A model generated the notes under the pieces. It ran no database searches. It worked only from the letters and a program-made list of their open reading frames with translations, and was not told the origin of the DNA. A stretch of 64,000 nucleotides of DNA from Lineolata rhizophorae (Eukaryota; Ascomycota; Dothideomycetes; Lineolatales; Lineolataceae). The position numbers and the translations under genes are program-made. The stretch lies in the NCBI GenBank assembly GCA_010093515.1, contig MU001679.1:65498-129497 (forward strand), written 5' to 3'. Positions 11,774 through 22,883 of this stretch are shown piece by piece (the stretch's first letter is position 1; each line of letters opens with the position of its first letter).

Positions 11774-13329
11774 TTACGCCGACTCCGGCTTCTTGCCGTA
11801 CATGTAATGCATGAAGGTGTAGAGGTGCATGCTCTTGGACCGGGCGTTGAAATCGTTCCGCACCTGCGCCATGAAGACCTGCGTCTCCTGCTCGGACCAC
11901 TTGAGCACGCGCGTCAGGTAGGCGAGGGTGACGGCGTCGAGCGCCTGGCTCATCTGCACGTGTAGGAACTGGCCCATCTCGCGCAGGCGCTTGTCCTTTG
12001 GCCACGTGCCGACGGGCACCTTGACGACCTGGTGCTTGACGTCGGTGAATCCCGTCGCCTTGAAGGGCTCCGGCAGGTCGCCGGCGCAGTTGAGCCGCCG
12101 CCCGATCTTGATGCTCGCCTCGTCACACAGCTTCTGCCACTTGACCAGGGGGGTATCCTCGGACAGGTCGTCGTTGCCGCTGCCGTCGGTGTTCTGTGCG
12201 TAGAACCACGCCATGAACTCCTGGATCTCGAACCAGCCTCCTGGGTTCAGGTTATCGTAGACCTGCCGGAAGAGCCGCGGCCAGTCGCCGATGCTGCCAG
12301 CCATGCTGCGCTGATGGATGTAGTCAAAGTGTTTGTCTTCGGGGTAGACCCAATCGGCTTCGAGGTCGTCGACGATGAACTGGCAGTTGGGGGCGACCCT
12401 GCAGAGCAGCATGCGTTAATGAACTAAAGCTAGAGACTGCATCAATTGTGATGGAAGTTACATACCAATTTGGCTGAATCGGGCTAATATCGACTCCTAA
12501 ACAGAAAGCATACTGTAAGAAATTCGTGTTCAAACCCTTTTACAGGGCCCTCACCAATTACTTGGCAGTCCGGGAACTGGCTGCTTGCAAGTTAGAAACG
12601 ATAGGCATGACTCCTGTGGAGGATGTCACTAACTCTGCAAAATCCAGTGCCCACAATCCCGTGCCAGTGCCTATGTCGAGAGCCCTTTTCGGATTCTTGA
12701 TCGGGGCGGCGAAAAGAGCGCCTTTCTGAGTGAGTAGGTATACGTGGTGGACTAAGTCCAATCTGTCTTGCTCTTGTTCATCGTTTGGCTGCGCAACATT
12801 CCGTAGTCAGTTCCCGGAGCCAGGGTATATATCCTAGTTTGATCGGACACAAACTCACGAACATAGAATCCTCGCCTCGTCGGCTTCGTTGATATCGCCG
12901 GCCATTCTACGCTCATTCCGTAAGCATGACTCCTAGAGTGGAGCTCAGTGGTAAATGCGTGCCTCGTAACTGAGATTTATATTCAGTCAGCATTTAGACA
13001 ATGCCAAACCGAACATTATATGGCAACTAAAAATCAGACTTTAGGGGTACTCACACGTAGTCCAGTACTGACGATGCGAGCGAGGTCGTGGAGGTGGCGG
13101 CCTCACTGAATGTGGGATCAGCAGAGCGCCCGCAGTAAACCGTGAGACAAGGCCAGTGAAATGACTGAGTCACCTTCCCAGCGCCGAATCCGCATCGCTG
13201 CCTTCCTGAACTCTCGAGGAAATCAGCAAACGAGCACCGCGGTGCCCTGCACGCACGCAACGTGTGACCCACCTCCGCCTCGATGTGTTCGAGCTGATTA
13301 GGCGGCGCCTCCGGTTCGACGGCAGCCAT
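11774..13329 (-). CDS. LaeA-like class I SAM-dependent methyltransferase, eight exons, 340 aa
   Basis: The protein belongs to the large fungal LaeA-like methyltransferase family. Exons on the minus strand are 13329-13273, 13205-13174, 13105-13057, 12906-12859, 12788-12634, 12580-12555, 12496-12466 and 12398-11774. They sum to 1023 nt in frame. Recognisable family blocks appear in order: TSLASSVLDY, NGRRYQ, PNDEQEQDRLDL, the SAM-binding motif I ALDIGTGTGLWALDFA (near residue 100), VIGVDISPIQPNW, SMAGSIGDWPRLFRQVY and LNPGGWFEIQEF. The third-to-fourth exon junction is the least certain: the chosen donor GTGTGA keeps the frame but loses the Tyr-Glu residues usually seen before NGRRY. Very short exons (26, 31 and 32 nt) make this gene easy to misannotate. 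Whether it is true LaeA or one of the many paralogues cannot be decided. No secondary-metabolite genes flank it, which favours a paralogue. Confidence 0.87.
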
Positions 13330-15119
13330 GGCAGGTAGCCTATAGCACGAGCAATATAACCAGGCCGGCCGGTCGACTCAAGTGCCAATTCCGCAGAATC
13401 GGTGTCTGCTCCGCGTGCAGACGATCAGATTGCCGACTCACGCGATGAAGAGCGGTTCCTGGGACGATAATATATACGAGATTGTGCAAGCCACACAGGC
13501 GGAAAACACATGTAGGAGAAAGAGAAGGGTGTTGGAGAGAAAAGCCTCTGGCGTGCTCCCCCGCTCGGCGGGGGGCGCACCGTTTAATTGACAGAAGAGC
13601 CCAACACGGGCCGCGAGGATTCCGCCAAGGGTCGACTTCGCCGCGCGATGGCGCGGGCTTCCCGCTCGAGTCAAAAACGGCAGACGGGGAAGCGAGCGGG
13701 CTTGCAGACGCGTCCAATGGGCACTGGTGCCGGCTGCCGGCCTGTCCGAAGGCTTCCCCGATGTAACTAAGAGACGAAGCGAGTCACCGGCCGCGCAGTC
13801 CGTTGGAGCGTATCATTTTAGCTCTCGCCCACGCGCAGATGCCCGGCATTCGGCGTACAAACACTGGCACTTGTTCGTGGAAGAATCCGCGAGTTGTCTC
13901 GGAGGAAAGCGAAAGAAATTCGGGAGCGGAGTGATGGCCGACCTACTCGAATATCTAGTGATTCGTGTTGTTGGGGAAGCTAATAGCAAGTCAGTAGTCA
14001 CTATCAACAGCGTCCGATTCTCAACTTCCCGTGCCTGGACCAGCCGGAAATTTGCCACTTTTCCGCCAGACGATGGTGTGACGTTGAGGCTCCCGATCTC
14101 ATGTTTCGCGGAGCTGGATCCAATATTGGAGTCCCCTAGATGGAACCGGAAGGAAACTGATACTGAATGAATCAAGTCCGCACATAGTCTAGGCGCTCCT
14201 CAATGACTATAGTCTGTCGCGCGACGCCTTCTATCGCTCTGACACTTCTGCGCGTGATGGTGGCGCGTCCTACCGGACTCAGCACCGCAACTGCAGAAGA
14301 CATCGACGAGACAGTTGCAGGTCTTTCAATGGGCCGACAATTTGTAGACGGCCCCGGCTATCTGGTCTGCATTCAAAGCGCGAATCTCGAATTGGCGTCT
14401 CTGAGTGCGGAATGAAATGTATTAGGCTCGACCAGTGAAGTTTCCATTGACGGGTCTGTCTGTGCAGAGCGACCTCTCTCTAGTTGATGACTTCAAACCA
14501 AAGCTGGACGCTTTTAAAATTCATGAGGGCCCCCCGACGTTCAAAGTTTCGCTTGCAGTTTCTTGGCTTGCCTTTTCCGGCGGTCCCCGGGGACGAGGGT
14601 AGTCTTCGCGTTGAAAGCTCTCATCGTCTCTACTTTTCTTCTCTATTTCTCTAATCTCGAATCTCCAGACTCTAGTCTCTAATATAATATAGCGATTGTA
14701 CTCTTGCCTTTAACACCCCCAAAAATGGCCTCAAATAATGCGAGACCTGGCCTATTCATTTATTTGCCGCATGGGGGATCCGTCTGGATGTTTAACCGTT
14801 TGTGCACATATTTAATGCGCCCTCTTATCGAGTAGTTCAAATACGAACTTTGAAACCATTAGAATATTCCCCCTCAAGGCAGTGGCCTTGCAATAACTCT
14901 AGACTGCCACTGTGAACTACGTCCCAGTCGCAGGAAACAAGACGCTCCTTGTGTCCTTGTAAACTGTAGAGTATACAGCTCTGAACTAGATTCTTACAAT
15001 TATATATATTTCTTGTAAACTGCATGTCCTGGAAAACGAAGGACATAAAAAGTAAGCCAACAGACAAAGTCAACAGATCCCAAGGCACGCAGACGCTCAC
15101 AGCGCCATCCTCGCCGTCA

Positions 15120-15226
15120 CCCTCGTCGTCGTTGTCATCGTCGTCATCATCGATATCGTCGTCACTATCTTCATCGTCACTATCCTCATCATCATTACCA
15201 CTGCCACCGACATCCTCATCTTCGCC
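15120..15226. repeat. Impure (TCR)n trinucleotide microsatellite
   Basis: About 100 bases are built almost entirely of TCG, TCA and TCC triplets on the plus strand. Read as protein this gives runs of Ser on plus and Asp/Glu-rich runs on minus, which explains the long open frames crossing it. No flanking gene structure supports translation. Confidence 0.75.
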
Positions 15227-15340
15227 TTCGCCCCCCCCCCCTCCCCCCTTCCTCGCCCTGACCGGACAACCTAGCATTCCCCGGCCTCGACGACAACCTC
15301 CCCGCCGTCTCCTCGCCCACCAATACGAACCCCGCCCGGC

Positions 15341-15367
15341 AAAAAAAAAAAAAAAAAAAAAAAAAAA
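15341..15367 (+). repeat. Homopolymeric A tract (27 nt)
   Basis: An uninterrupted run of 27 A follows GCCCGGC and precedes CCAGG. It could be a plain slippage tract or the A tail of an old retroposed sequence. No target-site duplication is obvious, so origin is left open. Length may also be affected by sequencing error. Confidence 0.8.
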
Positions 15368-16243
15368 CCAGGTACCCGTCCTCCACGGCCCCAACGACCG
15401 GCCTGCACGCCACGACGGGACCACCTCGCCCTTGCCGCCCTTCACGAGCGACGTACATGCGACGATAACGCGGCGAGTCGGCGGAGCGGCGGCGCAATGG
15501 GAGGCTGGGACAGCAAGCGCTCTCGGCAGAGAGGGACATAGCCGGACCGATTCTTCAGTGCGTGCTCGGGCTCGCCAGGGGCAGCCAACCTCGGGCTTCC
15601 AGTGCCGTCGCCGGCCCTGTTGGCTAGGAAAAGGTGCGTTGGGCCGACCGAAGCCGAAACAAAAACTTGCATGGCGAACGAGCAGTATGTGCGTGCCTCC
15701 TAGTGCCCCCACTGCCGCCATAACTCTATATAGATCCCAGCGCTTCCCATCCTCCCATCACAGCGGTCTAGCCACGCATGCCCCAACCACACTACTAGAC
15801 AAAAACACTCGGTCCAGAATCAATTGAGTCTCGTATCAGTCCCACTCTATTCTAAACGGGCATACGCATGCTTAGTACAACAGGCAACTCAACCCCATCT
15901 ATCTGCACGGCAACGGCAAGCTGCTCTCACGTGATAGAACCAACAGACAAATCCCTTTTTTTGTCTTATCTTGCAGTCTAAAACAGGATAAGAGAGTCCC
16001 TAAAAGAAAGGAAAAAGAAACTTTTCTAGCAGGTTACAAGCGAACAAACAAGAGAGTAATACAACATACGCTTAGCAAACCCTCCCCCTTCACCCAACCG
16101 TAAAGCTTCAAAAGAGATCAAGCACAACCTCAAAAAGGCCAAATCAGAATCAAATCCCCCAACACCCCAAAAGCAAAAGGGCAAAGAAAAAGGTTGAAAC
16201 AACACCCCACATTACAACCTCCACCTCCCTGACGATTCACCAA

Positions 16244-19200
16244 TCACGCCACCCCCGCCGCCCTATCCGCCTCCGCGAGGACCTCCCCCGCTACGCCCGC
16301 ACCCGCACCCGTCCCCCCCTTCTCGAACCTCTCCCAGTTCGCCAGCACGTTCCCGATCTTCGGGCTCTTGGTCAACCGGTAGACGTCCTCGAAGTACTCG
16401 CGCGACAGCTCGAAGGGGCGCGCCGTCACATTGGGCACGTACTTGCCGATCAGCTTGCCGGGGTCCACCGACGTCTTCTGGATCTTCTTGAGCAGGAACG
16501 AGCGGAAGGGCTTGACGCCCGAGCGAAGGAAGGTGCTGTGGAAGGGCACGTCGATGCCCTTGAGCGGGATGGTGGCGAAGCCGCGGCTGAGCTCGAGCCG
16601 CTGCGGCCCACCCGCGGCTTCGGCCTTGCGCCGCGTCTCGCCGGCCCAGTGTGCGATGATGTCGCGTAGCCGGCTTGTCACGTCTTCGAGGCTCATCTGT
16701 TCGAGCAGCGCGTTGATGTCGATAGACTGGGCCTTGAGGAAGTTGAGAGCGCCGGCGAGCGTGTCGAGAGCGCGCAGGTCCCCGGCACATACATACTGCA
16801 GGTTCGCGATGTTGTAGTTCACAATCTCGAGCAGCCAGCCCGTCTCGGCCGTGATGTTCTCCACCACGAACTGCAACGCCTGCTCGTTGAACGTGGCGCT
16901 GACCCGCGACGGGTTCACCGCGCACATGCTGTAGTTGGATCGCCCCTGCACGTCGCGCTCCACCGCCACCTGCATTGTCAGCCCGCGGTAGAAGACGACC
17001 GAGACGAGCGACTCGATGGGCATGACCTCGGCCAACGCCGCTAGTGCCGAGTACTCGCCGAGCGAGTGTCCCGCGAATGAGCTGTCGCGCTGCACCAAGC
17101 CCTTGGCTCGCATGTCCTCGAACGACGCCTTTTCCATAAGCGTCAGCGCCGGCTGCGTGAACTGCGTCGCCGACAGCAGGCCAGTCGGTGACCGGTACGT
17201 GTAGCTCGCCGTGTTCTCGTCGATTTCCTTGAAGATCTTCTCCGTCTTGACTGACCCGTCGGCCGCCACCGTCTCGAACGTCATCGACATGTAGTTCTGC
17301 CGGATGGCCTTGCCGCGAGGCCCGCCGAAGTGGATCGTGAGCTCCTTGGGGTTGTTCTTGACGATGTTTGTGATGGCGAAGCCTGTTGCGGAAACCCCCA
17401 AAATTAGCATGCGTGAACACCTAAAAAAAGAGCAGGACGAACTCCTTACCATAATTGTCCATAAAATGCTTATCCGCCCGATCCCACACCTCCTTCGCCA
17501 CCGGGCTGCTCGCGTACAAGTCCATGCCCATGCCTTGTTCCTGCGAGCCCTGGCCCGTGAAGACGTAGCTGCTCGTCGGCTGCTCGACCTCGGCCTCGCC
17601 CAGAAGCGCCTTGTCCCCGGACTCCTTGCTCGCCACCTCGACCTGGATGATCTTGCGCCCGCTTACCATGCCCACGTGCGTCAGCTTAACGTCCAGGACG
17701 TCATCCGGCAGCACCATGCCCACCAGGTCGACCCGGAAACTGCGAACTCGGCCCACATGGTTCTCCGCCGCCCACGTTTCCACCAGGCTGCGCACCGCCG
17801 CGCTGCTGTACATGCCGTGCGTGATGGTGCCGGGCAGGCCCGCGTACTCGGAGAAGACGCGGCTGACGTGGATGGGGTTGTAGTCGCCCGATACCTTGGC
17901 GTATGTCTCATTGGACGCCGGCGCCTTAAGCTCCAGCGGCGCATTCTTGCCGTTGAGTGGGATCGCGTTCTCGAAGTGCACCGGCTGGTCGAGCGCCGAG
18001 CCGTAGCGCCGTAGGTAGTCGAGCACCGGGTTGCCGTGCGAGACGCCCGCCTCGTACTCGACCGACGCGATCTGAATCACTTCCTTGGTCGGCAGCTCCA
18101 GTAGCACCTCGCCCACTGTCTCCACGCTCGAGAAGACCGACTTGTTCTTGAACCGCACCAGGCTCTGCAGCCGGAACATGAGCGTCTTGTCCAGCAGCTC
18201 CGTGTCGGGCTCCTCGAGCCGGAACCACTCTTTGGACCGCAGCACCGCCACGTCCTTGCCCGTCGCTAGGTGCAGCTGCATCGGCGTCTCCGTCTTGCGC
18301 TGGAACGTGTTCTCGTAGTCGGTGTACACCCCGCGGTATAGGAACTGGCTCGTCACTTCCATAATGGGCTTACTTTCGCGTGTGATCGTCCCGCACACCT
18401 CCACCATCTTGCCCGCGTCCTGGTTGATGACGGCGTTGATCTGCGCCGTCGTGTCAAGCACGTCGCCTTTGCGCATCGGCTCCGCCCCCGGTAGCATTCT
18501 GAACCCGTTGGACAGGTGCACCAGCTTGAGCAGGTCACCATCGATGGCGCGCGGGAAGATGGGCTTGATGATGGCCTTCCAGCCGACCACGATAGCGAAG
18601 TCCATGGGCGCAAACACTTCTTTGCCGGGGCGGTCCACAAACGCCTCACCCGTGTTGCCCACGGCGTGCACGAAGTCGTTGATGGCCTCACTCGTCACCA
18701 CGGCGCGCCCGCCGTCGAACTTCTCCGTCACCGCCGTCTCGAAGGGCACCTTCTCGTCCGGCCCGAACCAGATGCGATAGTAAAACTCCTTAATGCGGTC
18801 ATTGCGCCCGTCCATGACCTCGCGGATCGGCGCGTAGCCGGTCTCCGGGTGGTACGTGAAGCGGAGGGGCAGGCCGCACGGCTTGCGGTCGACGGAGCGC
18901 TCTTCGATCATGTTGACCACGATCTCGTTTCCGCCAGCGCGCGTGCTGACCTCGACCGTCTGCACGTGCTTGCCTGACGTCGACGGTTCTTTGACGCTGA
19001 TGATGGTCCGGGCCGGCTCGTCCGGGTGGCAGATCTCCACCATCATACCCGGGTTCGGCTTGAAGACGCGGTGCATCGGGTTCGTCTGGAAACGTTGGCC
19101 CTGGATAAAGCGGTCCGTCGTGAAGAAGGCGTACCGCCACGACAGTCGGTTGCCGGCTAGAAGCTGGAACCACACATCCTCGGCCGGGAGCGTCGCGTTG

Positions 19201-22200
19201 GCTGCCGACGACAAACGATACACCACCTTGTGGTCGAGCTCAGAGACGGTAAGCCCTTCAATTTCCACGTCGGTGCTAGGCTCGAGGAGCTTTCCGCCAA
19301 AGTACTCGACGGTAGGGATCTTGTTCTCGTCATTATCATAAAGGTCCTGGGTCAAGCTCTTAATGTGCGCGTCGTGCACGCCATCCAATATGTGTTTGAC
19401 GGGTTCATCAACGGTGCTCGAATACTTTGCCGCCATGGGCCCCTGCAGGATGCACGTGCGGCCGACGTCCTGGTCAACCACGGCCTCGAGATCCTCCGAC
19501 TGCCACAGGCTGTCCTTTTTGAAAAAGTACTCGAAGTTCTCGTCCAGCACCGGCACGAACGGCACCGGCTTCTGTCCGCGCCGCATGCACAGCAGCAAAA
19601 AGTGCTGCACGTCCTGCGCGTTGATGAGTTGCTTGTCCGCCTCTGGGTACGTCCCCACCACACGCTCGATGACGGGGAATGGGTCGTCGAGCTCCGAGTA
19701 ACTCTGTAGCACCGACGACTGGCCGGATCCGCTCGTGAAGCGCTCCTCAACGCGGCGGATGAAGTCGCCCGTTAGGCGCGCCAGGCTCTTGTCGATCCAG
19801 CGCTTCTCGTGCTTGACGAACATAAGGTCGACCATGCGGCGGATTACCTCGGCGTAAGTCATGTCCTCGAGGTCGACCGACTGGCCCGCCGCGTTGCGCC
19901 CGAACCACACCTTCTGGAAGTCAGCATTGAGGCGCTTAATGATGTAGTCGCGCCTTTTGCGCAGCTCGACCACGCGCTTAGCCTTGTCCAGGCTGAATAT
20001 CGTCTTGTCCATTTCGGCCCAGAAGAGCACACCCCGCGTCGCCAACTTGTGGATCGGCTCGCCCATCTCGGACCGCACCGTGATGACGCCGCCCGCTTCA
20101 CCCTTGTACGTCTTCTCCCACTCGCTGTCGTCGAGACCCTTCGCCTCGGCGATGGCCCGCTTGGCGTTTTTCGACGTATGCGCTTCCTTCGCCGTCATCA
20201 TGCGGCTGCCGAACAGGACGCCATCGAACGGCATGGGCGGGTACCCGAACCTGTTCGACCACGTGCCCGTAAGGTAAGGATATGTATCCTCGGCGCCGCC
20301 GAAGCCGCTCCCGGCGATGAGCACCAGGTTGTCGCACTTGCGGATGCGGCTGTACATCTGGAGAATGGGCTGGTGAAAGTCCTCGAACGAGTGATGGCCC
20401 CCGCCGCGGCCGCCCGTCCACTGCATCATGACGGGGAAACCGGGGTTCGCCTTGGCGATATTGATGGTCTGCTGGATGGCTTCGACCGAGCCCGGCTTGA
20501 AGGCGATGTGCTTGATGCCTAGAGTGGTAATGTACTCGTTTGCGATCTCGATGGAGGGGACGCCCGCACCGATGGTGAGCCCTTCGATGGGGACGCCATC
20601 GGCCCGCAGGCGGCCGATCATGGGAATCTGCCATTGCATAGCGCGAGGGTTCACGTAGATGAGGTTGACCGTGATGCCGCGACCGGCGGGGATGGCCTTC
20701 TCGATCTTATTAATAGCTTCCGCCATGCTGCGCTCGTTGTAGTACCCGCCGCCCGCGAGCTCGATCTCGTAGCCCGCGTTGATGGTAGCCGCCACAAAGT
20801 CCCACGGCACCGTCGCAGGCGTCATACCGGCCACCATGATGGGCGGTAGGCCGAGCAGTCGGCTCATCTTCGTGTCGACGAACGTCTGGCCCACAGACGT
20901 GCGGATCAGGCGCGGGCCATGTTCCTTGACCCAGTCGACCGCGTACTTGACGGCGTGGCTAGCATCTCGATCGAAGATCTCGGGCTTGTAGCCGACCTCG
21001 GAATTGGTGCCGTCCATGGTACCCGCCAGGATGACGCGGACGCCTGTGCCGTCCTTGTTGCGGTTCGTCAGGACTCCCAGGCCGGAGATGCCGCCGGGGC
21101 CAAAGTCGAGAATGTGCGTCGCCTTGGGGAACACGGTCGCCTTCTCCCAGTTGACCGTCTCGAGCGTAATCATGCGCACGAGCTGCGGCACCAGGTTCTT
21201 GGACGCGGGCTGTAGCTGCAGGTTTTCGCCAGTGTGGGTGTTGAACATGGGGATCCCGAGCTGGTCAGAGCGCAGCACCACGTCCTGCAGGTCCTCCTCC
21301 AGAAGTTTCGACGCCTCCTGCAGGTACGGGCTATGGAACGGCGCCGTGATGGGCAAGAAGCGGTTGACGAAGCGCACCTTGCGCTCCGTGAAGGGAATGC
21401 GCGTCTGATCGAGCCCGGTTGGCGCCTTGACTTTGCGTAGACGTAGGTTGAGCCCGTAAAGCGAGAGCGGTGGGCCCGTGACGACGAAGTTGCGCGCGCT
21501 GTTGATGAGCGAGATGCCAATGTGCCTGTCCTTGGGAAGGTGCTGGTTCGTTGCGTCGACGTGCTCCTGCACGGCTGCCATAGACAGGTCGCGGATCGAG
21601 AGCATGGGCGTTGGTGCGCCTTCGCCGTTATCGATCGAATCCTGTAGGGTCGAAGGCGCCAGCGACGTGCGCGGGTACGCTTGCTGGCTGCGCGAGCCGA
21701 TCCAGAAGAGGATGGTGAGCGCGTCGTACGCAGCCTTGTGGAACGTCTCCCAGCTCCGAGATGCGGCGATGGCGGCCGCCGTCACGACGCCCTGGGAGTG
21801 GCCCGTCGAGCCGCTCAGGTAGTCCCTGATAGCACCCGGGTGAGTGCCGAAGACGCGGCACGTCACGACGAAGTGCGCGAGCTGCGTGAGGCCGATCAGG
21901 GGCAGGCTGACGGGCGCGGAGACTAGGTAGTCCGTGTCCGGCTGGGCTTCGCGGTTGTGCAGCCACCTCATGACGTCGAGGCCCTTGGAATACAGCTTCT
22001 CGGCGCGCGGGTCCCGCGCCAGGCCCTGCAGGTGCGTCGCCGCCGCCGTGACAAAGTCCTCCAAAAATGATGGGTACGTGTTGTAAACCTCGCGCAGCTC
22101 TTCGAAATACTCTTCGATGTTACCCTGGCCGCCGAAGACGGCGTAGATGTAGGCGTTCTTGTCGGCGGCCTCGCGGAACAGGGCCGACTCGTGAGGTTTG

Positions 22201-22883
22201 ACGGGCCGGCCGACGGCGTGGCGGGCGGCGAAGTAAGCTTTGACGACGACCAGCTTCTTCTGCTCGATGCCCGGCAGCGAGGCGGCGAGCGCGTGCACCT
22301 CGTTGCCGCGCAGGAAGCCGCGCTCGAACTCGTTGAGCACCATCTTGAGCACCTCCTCGAAGGAGCCCGGGTCGTCGCCCTCGTCCACCTCGTGGGCCAC
22401 GAAGCCCATGTAGCGTGCTACCAACTCCGGCTCCGAGGAGGGCTCGTCGTCGAGCGCGAGCTCGTCCGTCGGCGCGGGCAGCGTCGCCGCAAACGCATCT
22501 TTCAGCTGCGACGCGCTGAAGTGCAGGGCCGTGGGTATCAGGATGGTGTATTCAAGCTTGCCGTGGGCGAGGACCAAGGGCCGCAGCGACGCCTGTGACC
22601 GGGGCGTGCTAATGCCAGTCTGCGAACCGGAGCCGTACATCTTGCGAGCTGCAGCTGCGGCGGGGGAAGGGGAGTGGGAGTGGGAGTGGTGGTGGTGGTG
22701 ATGGTGATGGTGCGGTGCTTGCGTCGCCGCGGAGGCACCCGAGGCTGTTGGAAAGCTCCTAAAGCCTACAGGCCAGGTGGGAGATATGGGAGAGGCACCG
22801 GCACGAGGGGAAACGGGACTGATGTCGAAGTAATTGGTGGGATTGCCGAAATGGTGGCTCTCTCTTCTTCTTTCGTCAGCCAT
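16244..22883 (-). CDS. FAS1: Fatty acid synthase beta subunit FAS1, two exons, 2190 aa
   Basis: This is the beta chain of the cytosolic type I fungal fatty acid synthase (alpha6beta6). Exons on the minus strand are 22883-17450 and 17382-16244; the 67-bp intron has donor GTAAGG, branch GCTAAT and acceptor AACAG. Domains in order: acetyl transferase with GHSQGVV (near residue 360); enoyl reductase with [17 protein letters not shown] (near 680) and GRGGGHHS; dehydratase/MaoC region with [10 protein letters not shown] (near 1690); and malonyl/palmitoyl transferase with [13 protein letters not shown] and [13 protein letters not shown] (near 1915), which straddles the intron. The chosen ATG gives an 81-residue Ser/Pro-rich extension with nine consecutive His before MYGSGSQTG (Met82, position 22640), where many FAS1 proteins begin. 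The upstream ATG has a good context (AAAAAATGG), so both starts remain possible. It is divergent from FAS2. Confidence 0.96.

Larger units (their letters stand above)
13330..16243. other. Gene-poor interval between the methyltransferase and FAS1
   Basis: About 2.9 kb containing the methyltransferase promoter at its left end and the FAS1 3' UTR (A-rich, about 15830-16243) at its right end. Frames between 13400 and 14420 and the long minus frame at 14837-15721 have low-complexity or chance-like translations. The interval carries a TCR-type microsatellite and a 27-nt A tract, listed separately. I found no gene. Confidence 0.5.

Noticed and set aside
11774-13329. Secondary-metabolite cluster around the LaeA-like gene
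   Set aside because: The neighbours are a housekeeping helicase and primary fatty-acid synthase subunits with canonical primary-metabolism architecture; no tailoring enzymes or transporters are present.
14837-15721. 294-codon minus frame
   Set aside because: It runs through a trinucleotide microsatellite and a 27-nt A/T tract, giving Asp/Glu and Phe homopolymers; not a credible protein.
16263-17420. 385-codon minus frame overlapping FAS1 exon 2
   Set aside because: It is a shifted frame of the transferase domain and has no motifs of its own.
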